Assembly: GCF_002878395.1 (NCBI RefSeq)
Contig: NC_061121.1
Location: 12,664,184 to 12,728,183, forward strand
DNA: 64,000 bases
Reading direction: 5' to 3'
Source: Capsicum annuum
Lineage: Eukaryota; Streptophyta; Magnoliopsida; Solanales; Solanaceae
Below the pieces are notes generated by a model. It was not told the origin of the DNA and ran no database searches. It saw only the letters and a program-made list of their open reading frames with translations. Of this stretch, positions 11,213-20,832 are shown piece after piece. Position numbers and translations under genes: made by a program. Position 1 is the stretch's first letter, and each line of letters begins with the position of its first letter.

Positions 11213-12058
11213 ACCATGAACAAAGAAGCAAATGTTTCTTCAATGGCACCACCAACTTTCGATGAAGAAAGTTATCAAATCTGGGCAGTTAGAATACGGA
11301 TATATCTGCAAGCTTTGGATATATGGGAAGTTATTGAAGATGAATATGAGATAGCTCCCTTGCCGGACAATCCCAAGGTGGCACAGATTAAAACTCACAA
11401 GGAGAGGAAAATCAGGAAATCAAAGGCATTGGCATGCTTATTTGCTGCAGTTTCATCTAATATCTTCACTCGTATCATGTCTTTGGAATCAACAAAATAG
11501 GTATGGGATTATCTCAAGACTGAGTATGAAGGAGATGAAAGGATTCGAGGTATACAAGTGTTCAATCTGGTATGTGAGTTTGAGCTGCAAAGGATGAAAG
11601 AAAGTGAAACCATAAAGGAGTACTCTGACAGACTCCTTAATTTAGCAAATCGCATCAGAGTGTTGGGTTCCTCTTTCAATGATTCAAGGATTGTTGAGAA
11701 AATCCTAGTAACGACACCTGAAAGATTTGAGGCTACCATAATAACCTTAGAAAATACTAAGGACTTGTCCAAGATCATACTTGCAGAGATCTTAAGTGCT
11801 TTTCAAGCGCAAGAGCAACGACGTGTTATAAGACAAGGAGGAGCTGTCAAAGGTGCCTTACCAGCCAAGCATCATGACGATGGATGTTCTAAGAAGAATA
11901 AGAATAACCAACCAACCGATGAAAAAGGTGCAGCGCACAACAACAAAAACAAAACAGGTGGTTTCAAGGAAAAATACCCTCCTTGTAAGCATTGCGGCAA
12001 GCTCGGACATGCACCTTTCAAGTATTGGAAGAGGCCTGATGCTAAGTGCACTAAGTGA
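11213..12058 (+). pseudogene. gag: copia gag (nucleocapsid) region
   Basis: The region encodes a Gag-like protein, with the early motif APPTFDEESYQIWAVRI typical of copia Gag (UBN2/DUF4219 type), and ends in a CCHC zinc-knuckle region. The frame starts at ATG 11213, or at 11189. It is interrupted by TAG at 11498, then continues in the same frame until TGA at 12056. The first knuckle reads CKHCGKLGHAPFKYW, so the last cysteine is replaced by Tyr. Gag would package element RNA into cytoplasmic virus-like particles. The premature stop and damaged knuckle argue against function. Confidence 0.88.
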
Positions 12059-13624
12059 AATCAGCTTGGGAATGAAGTGATCATCTGTAAAATCAAAACT
12101 CAGCAGCAAGATGCAGAGGCTCAAGTTGTTAATGAACAGAAAGAAGATCAACTTTTTGTCACATCGTGTTTTACAAACAGCATCTCAAGCGAGTCCTAGC
12201 TAATTGATAGCGGTTGTACAAATCATATGAATCATGATGAGGATATTTTCAAATATTTAGACAAGTCCTCAATCTCTAAAGTCAAAATCGGTAATGGTGA
12301 TTATCTTTCTACCAAAGGAAAAGGAACAGTAGCTATTGAAAGCCGCTCAGGTACAACGTTAATTTCAGATGTACTTTTTGTTCCAGAACTTGATCAAAAT
12401 TAATTGAGTGTAGGACAAATTTTAGAGAATGGTTTTAAGCTTAATTTTGGGGACAAGAAGTGTGTGATATTTGATCCAAAGGGTCAGGAAATCTACCAAG
12501 TTAAGATGAGAGGAAAAAGCTTTTTGTTTGATCCAATGGAAGGAAAGTCAGCTGCCTATTCCAGCCAAGAGATGACAGCAGATGTATGGCATAAGAGACT
12601 CAGACATTTTCATCACAATGTACTCTTGCACATGGTGAAGAAAGATATGGTTCTAGGACTACCATCCATGGAGGAAAAACACACAAGCTGCAACACATGT
12701 CAATTTGGAAAGCAAAGCAGGATGCCTTTTGTCAAGGCAACCTGGAGAGCATCGGAGAAGCTTCAGTTAGTCCATACTGATTTGTGTGGACCACATAAAA
12801 CTGCTTCTATTAACGGAATTAAATATTTTATAGCATTTATTGATGATATCACAAGAATGTGTTGGATTTATTTTCTCAGATTCAAATCTGAAGTACCTGA
12901 AGTATTCTGGAAATTCAATGCTTTGGTAGAAAATCAAAGTGGTTGTAGGATGCAAACACTTAGATCAGATAACGGTACTGACTACATATTTGATCGTTTT
13001 GAAAAGTTCTGTGAAAATATAGGTATTGAGCATTAACTAACTGCCCCGTATACTCCACAACAGAATGGAGTCAGTGAAAGGAAGAATAGGACGATAACGG
13101 GGATGTCAAGGTATTTGTTATATGAGAAAGGCCTACCAAAATATTTACGGGCAGAAGCAGCTAACACTACTATTTTTTTGTTGAACAGATTGCCTACCAA
13201 AGCAGTTAACGGCAAGATACCTTTTAAGGCGTGGCACGGGTATAAGCTGTCCTTAAAAAACTTAAAAATCTTTGGTTGTTTGTGTTTCTCTCATATTCCG
13301 CAGGTTAAGAGGGACAAGTTAGACAAGAAAGCTGAACCTGGAGTCTTTATTGGTTACAGTACAATCTGTAAAGCTTACAAGATTTTTCAGCCTCATACTG
13401 GAAAAATAATGGTAAGTAGAGATGTATATTTTATGGAGAATGAGCAATGGGACTGGGAAAAAGTTAACCAAAAGCCGATCACAAGCAATCTACCAAATTT
13501 TGATAAAAACATTGATGATCAACCTGTGAGAGGAACAAGGTTGCTCTCTGAGATATACCAGAGATGTAATATGGCCGTTTTAGAGCCTTTTAGATTTGAA
13601 GAGGCTGTTTTAGATCCTAAGTGA
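12059..13624 (+). pseudogene. pol: copia protease and integrase region
   Basis: The same reading frame as gag continues. The aspartic protease site LIDSGCTNHM lies near 12202. The integrase zinc-binding region starts with WHKRLRHFHHN (12587) and has CNTCQFGK. The core shows HTDLCGPH, DNGTDY and the remnant of APYTPQQNGVSERKNRT after 13037. In-frame stops occur near 12197, 12401, 13034 and 13622. Three of these sit where a Trp or Gln codon is usual in the family, so they look like C-to-T or G-to-A decay. Protease would process the polyprotein and integrase would insert the cDNA; neither is intact here. Confidence 0.88.
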
Positions 13625-15348
13625 AAAGCCGTGATAGAGGAGGAGCTTGTAATGATTGACAAGAACAAGACCTGGCATCTTGTGGAAAAGCCTCAAGATA
13701 GAAAGATCATTGGTATGAAGTGGGTTTACCGCACAAAATTAAACGCTGATGGTTTTGTTAACAAGCTCAAGGCAAGACTTGTAGTTAAGGGATTTGACAT
13801 TTATCTAGTGTACTTTCCAGCCACGTTGTGCAGCAATAGTAAGAAGCAACCTGATTATGTCGAGCCTAGCAACTGGAGAAAACGTGTCAGAATAATCAAC
13901 ACTAAAAGCTTGCAATGATTGAGAAGAACAAGACCTGACAGCTTGTGGAAAAGCCTCAAGATAGAAAGATCATCGGTGTGAAGTGGGTTTACCGTACAAA
14001 ATTAAACGCTAATGGTTCTGTTAACAAGCTCAAGGCAAGATTTGTAGTTAAGGGTTATGCACAGATTTTTGGTGTTGATTATTCTGACACGTTTACTCCA
14101 ATTTCTAGAAGTGACACAATTAGGTTGCTTCTTACTATTGCTGCACAACGTGGCTGGAGAGTGCACCAGATGGATATCAAATCCACATTTCTCAATGGAG
14201 TTCTTGAAGAAGAAATCTATATCGAGCAACCTGAAGGTTTTGTTGTAGATGGAAAAGAAGAGAAAGTATACCGACTACATAAAGCTCTTTATGGCCTAAA
14301 ACAGGCACCAAGAGCTTGGTATAGTCGAATAGATAATTATTTGCTTAGCCTCGGTTTTGAGAAAAGTGTTTCAGAATTCACACTATATGTTAAACGCAAT
14401 AATAGTGGGATTCTTGTTGTTTCTCTTTATGTCGATGACCTTTTGATTACAGGAAGTAGCGCAAAACTCATTGATGAGTTCAAGCAGGTTATGATGCAAG
14501 CTTTTGAAATGTCTGATCTTGGTCTGATGACTTATTTCTTTGGAATGGAGATTACACTGGGAAAAGATGAGTTTTTCATTTGCTAGAAGAAGTATGCGAA
14601 GGAAATTCTCAAAAAATTCAAAATGGAAAATTGCAAAGAGGTGAATACTCCCATGAACCCAAAAGAGAAACTATGCAAAGATAATGGAGCCGAAAAGGTA
14701 GACGAGACATATTTCAGAAGTTTCATTGGGTGTTTAATGTATCTTACAGCAACAAGATCTGATATATTGTATGCTGTAAGTATTCTATCAAGGTTTATGC
14801 ATTGTCCGAGTGAAGTACATCTGAAGGCAGCAAAAAAATTTGTGCGATACATCAAAGGAGCTATCACCTATGGAGTCATATTTCAAAGGACTCAACCTGT
14901 GAAACTTTTTGGGTACACTGATAGTGATTGGAGAGGTTCCAAGGATGACTCGAAGAGTACTTTAGGGCACTATTTTAGTCTTGGTTCTGGGAATTTTTCA
15001 TGGAGTTGTAAGAAACAAGATATTGTGGCTCAATCTACTGCCGAAACTAAGTTTGTGGCAGCTACAACATCGGTAAATCAAGCATTGTGGCTAAAGAAAA
15101 TTCTGATTGATCTGTATATGGAACCAACAGGAAGCATTGAAGTGTTCGTGGACAACCAAGCAACAATAGCTATTTCTCACAATTCTGTGTTTCATGGAAA
15201 ATCTAAGCACTTCAATATCAAGTTTTTCTTCCTGAGAGAAGTTCAAAAAGATGGAGATGTGATTCTTGTCTACTGCAAGATGGAAGAACAATGGGCTGAT
15301 ATATTCACTAAGCCTTTACCAGTCAGCAAATTCGAGCTTCTCAGATAG
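13625..15348 (+). pseudogene. pol: copia reverse transcriptase / RNase H region
   Basis: The RT begins with EEELVMIDKNKTWHLVEKP and has the catalytic YVDDLLITG motif (about 14428) and HQMDIKSTFLNG upstream of it. RNase H shows GYTDSDWRG, STAETKFVA, VDNQATIAIS and the C-terminal ADIFTKPLP, ending at 15348. Between 13644 and 14184 the segment is duplicated and partly inverted, which shifts the frame (frame 2 before, frame 1 after). A TAG at 14584 and a TGA at about 13935 add further breaks. Converting element RNA to cDNA would be its role, but this copy cannot encode a full enzyme. Confidence 0.9.
13644..14184. repeat. Internal RT rearrangement: direct duplication flanking an inverted copy
   Basis: Segment A (13644-13790) is directly repeated at 13907-14053, with about ten differences by eye. 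Between them, 13789-13914 is the reverse complement of about 14058-14184, e.g. GTCAGAATAATCAACACTAA against the complement of GTTGATTATTCTGACAC. The order is therefore A, inverted B, A, B. In forward translation the inverted part reads as nonsense ('FPATLCSNSKKQ'). The minus-strand reading of 14058-14184 gives the matching 'SPATLCSNSKKQ'. Confidence 0.88.
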
Positions 15349-15370
15349 AAAATTGGAGATTACATTTCAT

Positions 15371-15384
15371 AAAGCAAGGAGGAG
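15371..15384 (+). promoter_or_regulatory. Polypurine tract of copia element
   Basis: AAAGCAAGGAGGAG directly precedes the 3' LTR, the position expected for the plus-strand primer. Confidence 0.85.
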
Positions 15385-15716
15385 TGTTGAGAGTTGCTTT
15401 AGGAATGCACGTGTTTCTTTGTTTTCTTTCTCTCCAGTCTTTTTACGTATAATCCTAGTTAAATTAGGAGTCCTATCTTTGGTAGGAAACTAATTAGTTA
15501 TTTTAATTTTGGTAGAAATAGGTTGTTTCTTTGTCCTATTTTTAGTTGTAATAGCAACTATTTAAGTTGCTAAGTTGATAATCAATTAGATGTGGTCTTT
15601 CAACATGAAAATAATCACTCTCTGCATATTCTCTTCTTCAAACTCCATCTCTGTTTCTGCGGCCAGCTTTAAATTGAATTCCTACGTTATTTTCCTTTAA
15701 CGATTTTAAACCAACA
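15385..15716 (+). repeat. 3' LTR of copia element
   Basis: 332 bp, TGTTGAGAGTTGC to AACCAACA, about 97% identical to the 5' LTR. It is followed directly by the target duplication CCATC. Confidence 0.92.
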
Positions 15717-16085
15717 CCATCATTGTAATTATGTTTACTTACACCACCATCAAGTGCCACATTGACCATCACCATCAACCACTACCATCACTACAACAAT
15801 CTCCACTATATATCAACCACCTCCATCATCACAACTATTACTGTCGACAACTATCATAGACACAGTTTCAACCACCACATAATCTTCAGCCATCCACCAC
15901 CATCAACATAGCCAACTACTAATATTAGCCAGTTTTACGTCATAATCACCACCACCAACCGTTATCATCATGCCAGTCACTACAATATCAACCACCTCCA
16001 CCATCATGACTATCAACATATTCATTACTAGCCACTAACATCAAACATTACCACTGCTGCCACTAAAAACCATCTCCACCGTCAC
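15717..16085 (+). repeat. ACC/ATC-rich simple-sequence region
   Basis: The sequence is dominated by CACCACCATCA/CAACCA-type words with almost no G. It is continuous with 10735-10816 once the copia element is removed. It resembles a degenerate trinucleotide repeat, and no coding potential is recognised. Confidence 0.6.
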
Positions 16086-16335
16086 TAATAAACATAAATA
16101 TTTTATTTTTTTAATCAAATAATAATTTTATTCTATTAAACTTATACTTTTTGTAACATTTAATTATTTTTTAATTTGAATTGTACATCTGTTATGCTTA
16201 TAAAAAATAAATTATGTATGTTTAGATATTGAAAAATAAAATAATCTTTAATCATTCGACCTCAAATCTAAAGATAATATCTTAATCATCGAATATACAT
16301 TTAAATTCAAATGTATTAATCTCAATTAAAACAAC
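16086..16335. other. AT-rich spacer
   Basis: Very AT-rich sequence with no gene or repeat that I recognise. It ends at the start of the large MULE-like unit. Confidence 0.4.
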
Positions 16336-17060
16336 TAGGGGCTTTGAGCTGTAGGTGATAAAAAAGTTTGAAAATGAGGTGTAGGTGACTCAAGTCTTAA
16401 TAATTGAGTGGAGGTGACAATTACTTTATTATGGATTAAGAAAGTTGGAGAAATTTCAAAATAACCCACTAGTTTTTAAATATACACTTTGATCCAAATG
16501 TTAGTTAATATAACGAGAAATAAAGGGAAAAGACGCGTTTCTCTCTCTTTTTATTTGTTGTTGTTTTCTCTCTCTCGTGATTTTTGTTGTTTATTATTGC
16601 CGCTGCTTTATCATCATCTTCTACTTTATTATTATCATCTTATACTTCATCATCCTCTTCATAATCTTATTTTTGACCATTATTGTTGTTGTTGTTACCG
16701 CAACTGCTGCTCTTTGACCAATTTTTTAGATCAAATTTTGTCTTATACATCACTTTTAACTTTGGCATTTACTTGATAAGAGACTTTGGTAAGTCAAATT
16801 ATGCTTTTTAGTTGAATTTGTCATCTGAGTAACTGCTAGTGTGCTATTTTTTCAACAATAGCTAGCACACGAACATAAATGCAAACATAAAAACCATCTG
16901 TTTAAACAAATCCATCATCCATTGCACCAAATAGATATTCTGTTGCAACATAAGACTCATATGTTGGATTCATGTTTATGGTTCTATAGTGCCCATAACA
17001 TGAATCGAACAGATGGGTATTTTGTTGCGACAAATTAGTAATCTATTCCAACAGACAATT
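16336..17060 (+). promoter_or_regulatory. Transposase 5' leader, unit 1
   Basis: The segment is collinear with 44271-44940. Shared words include GGGGCTTTGAGCT, GAGTGGAGGTGACAATTACT, CACTTTGATCCAAATG, a TTTCTCTCTC tract, (TTG)n and TTTGACCAATTTNTTAG. In unit 2 it leads to a transposase; here the transposase body is absent. The 95-codon ORF at 16489 is a read-through of this pyrimidine-rich leader and not a protein I recognise. Confidence 0.55.
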
Positions 17061-17380
17061 AATCTGTTGTACCAGATTGGTAAACTGTTTAAATAGATCC
17101 ATCATCTGTTGCACCAGATAGATGTTATGTTGCAATAGAAGACTCATATGTTGGATTCATGTTTATGGTTCTATAGTACCCGTAACATAAATCGAATAGA
17201 TCGGTTCTATTGCGACAGATTAGTAATTTGTTCCAATAGATAATTAATCTATTGCACCGGATTAGTAATCTATTCCAACATACAAGTAATCTATTATAAC
17301 AGAATACTTATCTGTTGCAACAGATGATAATTCTATTGCAGCAGATAAATACTCTGTTTCGAACAACACAATACAACTCC
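16900..17380. repeat. CTGTTGCAACAG-family repeats with a ~170-bp tandem duplication
   Basis: Derivatives of CTGTTGCAACAG are dense here. The words 'GACTCATATGTTGGATTCATG' and 'GGTTCTATAGTNCCC' occur at about 16967 and 17147, showing a ~180-bp direct duplication. Confidence 0.6.
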
Positions 17381-17588
17381 TGTCACAAAGCCAACAGATA
17401 ACCCGTATATTGATCTCTTGCTATTGATACTGGATTCAAATTATTCCTTAACCGTAGACATGTTTTTTGAGAAGAAGAAATAGACATAATGAAAATTAAA
17501 TGAGAATTAAAACGTCAAAGTGGATCAAACATAAATTTTTTACTAAACAAAAAAAATAAAAAATACATAGGTAACAGAAAAAAATAAT

Positions 17589-17795
17589 CTAATTATTATT
17601 ATTATTATTGCCAGTCGAGCAATCTTCAACCGGCAGCAGTAGCGTCTTTCTCATCCCGCGGATCTCCCGCAGCATCCTTACTCTGACGGCGGCCAATTCC
17701 CATTGTAGGTCATAAACCTGCGTTTGCAATTCCCGCACAGTGTCTCGTAAAATAGCAACATCCCACACTGGATCAGCCATATTTAGAACATGCAT
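17589..17795 (-). CDS. Small coiled-coil protein of the MULE unit, copy 1
   Basis: A 68-codon frame, beginning MHVLN; an internal Met at residue 6 starts the conserved MADPVWDVAIL. The middle is a heptad-like helix (TVRELQTQVYDLQWELAAVRVRMLR) and the end reads LLLPVEDC, then an Asn run from an (AAT)n repeat. Two paralogues occur, at 19551-19769 and 47360-47566. The 5' side has a candidate UTR intron: donor GTAAGT (minus strand, near 17886) and acceptor TTACTTTCAG (near 17838). A TATAAATAG box lies at 17989-17997. It could mediate self-association or binding to a partner. The family is unknown to me, and no function is claimed. Confidence 0.6.
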   Translation of the reverse strand: MHVLNMADPVWDVAILRDTVRELQTQVYDLQWELAAVRVRMLREIRGMRKTLLLPVEDCSTGNNNNNN

Positions 17796-17988
17796 AAATT
17801 GATAAAAAATACAAAAATAAAAGTAAAGAAAAGAATCTGAAAGTAATACAACATATATTTACAAAAAAAGCAAGAAAAAAACTTACCAGAGATAGGAAAA
17901 ATCTATCAAATCCTTGTAGAGAAAGTAGTTAAAGGTGTAATATGAAAGACAAGAGAAAGAAATAAATAATGAACGAGTAAGGAGGGAC

Positions 17989-17997
17989 CTATTTATA
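17989..17997 (-). promoter_or_regulatory. TATA box of coiled-coil gene copy 1
   Basis: TATAAATAG on the minus strand, followed by GTCCCTCCTTACTCGTTCA. Nearly the same context is found before copy 2 (19810-19818) and a similar one before copy 3 (47774-47782). Confidence 0.6.
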
Positions 17998-18119
17998 GAG
18001 GATTAAATTTGAATGAGTTAGGCAAAAAGGTGCGATTGTTCACCTCCATTTATTAAGTACATTCAAACTGGTGACTTTTTGACTACTGTGAAAAGTTATG
18101 ACTTAATTAGTTCTTTTCA

Positions 18120-19130
18120 GTGACCGATTTTATTGAGTCGTGGCAACAGATTATATATCTGTTGCATCAAATAGCCCATCTATGACAACAGATATACCAT
18201 TTATTACAACAAATTAAAAATCTGTTGCATCAGATAATATATCTGTTGCAATATATCTTTTTTAATAATCATCATATCTTTATCTTGAATTCAAATTTGG
18301 TGACTTTTTTATTATATAAATTAAAAAAATAGATTAAAAAATAAAAATGTCTAAACGTCACTACTTGTCGCCTATTTAAATATCAATTATTCAAATTTAT
18401 GTTTAGTCCCTCCTTTTCGTATTAGTTAGACTTGGCATACCCGTTACGAAAAATATTTATTAGGGGTCTATTTTACCAAATTAGATTTATTAATTATGCT
18501 TTGAAAATATATAAATTTGAATATATAAATCGACAATTTGTTGCATAAAAAAGGCGCGATTATTCACCTCAATTTATTAATTACATTCAAACTGGTGACT
18601 TTTTGATTACTGTGAAAAGTTATGACTTCATAAGCTATGACAATTATTTTTTTCAGTAACCATTTTTATTGAGTTGTGGCAACAAATTATATATCTGTTG
18701 CATCGGATAACCCATCTGTGACAATAGATATACCATTTGTTGTAACAAATCAACAATCTATTGCATCAGATAATATATCTGTTGCAATATATATCTTTTT
18801 AAATAATCATCATATCTTTATCTTTTAAGCCAAATTTGGTGAACTTTATATTATATAAATTAACATATTTAAAAACAAAAATGTTGATTTACATATTCAA
18901 TAACCGTTTTTATTGAGTTGTGGCAACATATTATATATATATTATATTAGATAACCCATCTGTGACAACAGATAATCTATTTGTTGCAACAAATCGACAA
19001 TTTGTTGCATTAGATAATCTATTTGTTGCACATTTAAGCTATCTTTTTTAATAATCATCATATCTTTAATCCAAATTTGGTGACTTTTTATTATATAAAT
19101 TAAAAAAATAAATTTAAAAATAAATATGTC
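18120..19130. repeat. Three tandem ~300-500-bp repeats rich in CTGTTGCAACAG words
   Basis: The block with 'TGTTGCATCAGATAATATATC', 'AATAATCATCATATCTTTA' and 'AAATTTGGTGA' recurs at about 18225-18310, 18760-18850 and 19005-19085. This unit separates coiled-coil gene copies 1 and 2. No coding sequence is seen. Confidence 0.6.
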
Positions 19131-19550
19131 AAAAAGTCACGATCAGTTATTAAAATTAAATAACTGTTCTTTTACGGTTATAAATTGTGTTATCATTTAT
19201 TTCCTTATTTTATGAATTATTTTTCATATGAAATAATTGAAAAGTTATGACTAAAGACTTGAACGCTCTCAATAATAATAATAACCTTTTTTATTAATAA
19301 TCGTCTGTTGCAACATATGATCCATCTGTCTTAACAGATTAACCATCTATTGCAATATATGATTCATCCGTTGCCACAAACGCTCAATCCCTTCCTCCAA
19401 CCGTCGACTTGCTGAGAATAAGGAATAGACAGAATGAAAATTAAATATTAAATAATAATTAAAAATCCAAAGTCGATCAAGATTTTTAAATCCCTTAGGT
19501 AGATCCGATATTAAAAAGGAAAATGCTTACGCTAAAGGGAAAAACATAAC

Positions 19551-19769
19551 CTATTTATTATCACTACTATTATTATTATCATCATTATTATTATAAGTAT
19601 TACTATTACTACTTTCATTGTCTAAAGGACAATTTTCATCCGGCAGCAACATGATCCTCCTCAACCTTGCTTTGAAGTCGGCGAAATCCCTCTGGAGTTC
19701 ATTATTCTGCCTTTGAAGTTCCCGGAAGGACTCGATATAAATCTTCTTGTACGAATTTGGATCAGCCAT
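19551..19769 (-). CDS. Small coiled-coil protein of the MULE unit, copy 2
   Basis: A 72-codon frame starting MADPNSYKKIYI. It has the same plan as copy 1: a heptad helix (FRELQRQNNELQRDFADFKAR), then LRRIMLLPDENC, then a low-complexity Asn/Asp/Ser tail from ATT/TTA repeats. Start codon and length agree with copy 1. Its TATA box (19810-19818) is only about 45 bp from the ATG, because the leader with the candidate intron seen in copy 1 is deleted. The function is unknown, but retention of a full open frame in two paralogues suggests it was once coding. Confidence 0.6.
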   Translation of the reverse strand: MADPNSYKKIYIESFRELQRQNNELQRDFADFKARLRRIMLLPDENCPLDNESSNSNTYNNNDDNNNSSDNK

Positions 19770-19809
19770 ATCTGGAATGTAGTTGTATAATGAACAAGTA
19801 AGGAGGGAC

Positions 19810-19818
19810 CTATTTATA
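19810..19818 (-). promoter_or_regulatory. TATA box of coiled-coil gene copy 2
   Basis: TATAAATAG on the minus strand in the context GGTCCCTCCTTACTTG, shared with copy 1. The distance to the ATG is about 45 bp. Confidence 0.55.
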
Positions 19819-19959
19819 AAGGAAGGGGTTAGTCAAAAAGCCACAAATGTTCATCCCTTAATTAAATAAAACTAGTGAATTTTCGAATATGTAAATTAAA
19901 AAAACGGATCTAAATAAACATTTTATATTTATTGTATTTTAGAAAAAAAGAAAATTGCT

Positions 19960-20165
19960 TTAAAATAAATCTAACAGATGGGTAATTTGTTGCAAAATAC
20001 ATTCTATCTGTTAGATAATTTACAAAATATTAAAATTGTTGCAATAGATGCATATATCTGTTTGATTTTTCGAAAAAATAAGTCATATGTTGCAGCAAAT
20101 TGATCATTTATCGTAATAGATATCTATAACTGTTTGATAATTTTAACAGGTTAGTCATCGGGAGT
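19960..20165. repeat. CTGTTGCAACAG-family repeats
   Basis: Diverged words such as CAGATGGGTAATTTGTTGC, TGTTGCAATAGATGC and CTGTTTGATAATTT alternate up to the palindrome border. No gene is seen. Confidence 0.45.
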
Positions 20166-20832
20166 TAAGCCATCAATGGGCTAGGAAGAATAAGGTATGT
20201 GCAGATAGATGGATCCACTATCATGTGTGGGAGTTAAGTATTACTGATAAGGTCATCGGGACAACACACACAAAGTACAATATTTTTGTGAATGCAGTTT
20301 TTAACCGATTAGGCACTGATCATTTAAACAAGATCCTGTATTGTATAGTTAAGTTTGATGGGTTTGAATTGATTGGGCCGAGGGCCCCATGATGATGGTG
20401 CCGATACCCTATTATGAATTATTGAAGGTTTTTCCTCATGTTTATGAGTGTCAAGTTTTGAGAAGGGATCAATATTTGTTGGTATTGCAGAGATCCAATA
20501 GTGATTAGACTTAACTTTAAGTGTGCATTGGACTCTGAGAAGACCTTCAAAGCCTCGTACTGCATCAAACAAGAACAGAAAACCAATAGAAATTCCCTTG
20601 ACCTAAATTATATGGAAGGGTTGTTGGAGAAGATGATTATACGCTAGAAGGAGTCGAAGGAAAATGCGTGCGAGGGAAAGGGGAGTTAATGAAAGACTAT
20701 ATCATCTGAAAGCTAATTAAAGAGGAGACATAGGGTAGCAAGGAACTTCTATCAAATCTGCCTGATGAAATTGACTTAAAATATGATAAATCTGAATCAA
20801 ATACAAATATGAAAGTGTATCCGATAATGTAA

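Larger units (their letters stand above)
10817..15716 (+). mobile_element. Ty1/copia LTR retrotransposon, full length, defective
   Basis: The 4900-bp element has two 332-bp LTRs (TGTTG...CAACA), a primer-binding site TGGTATTAGAGC three bases after the 5' LTR, a polypurine tract, and gag-protease-integrase-RT-RNase H in copia order. The 5-bp target duplication CCATC (10812-10816 and 15717-15721) is perfect. By eye the LTRs differ at about 10 of 332 positions (~97% identical), indicating a fairly recent insertion. The internal frame has several stops and a rearranged RT segment, so the copy cannot be autonomous. Confidence 0.95.

Noticed and set aside
16489..16776. 95-aa hydrophobic ORF in the transposase leader
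   Set aside because: Read-through of CT/TTA-rich leader; a similar but frame-shifted ORF at 44456 shows no conserved protein.
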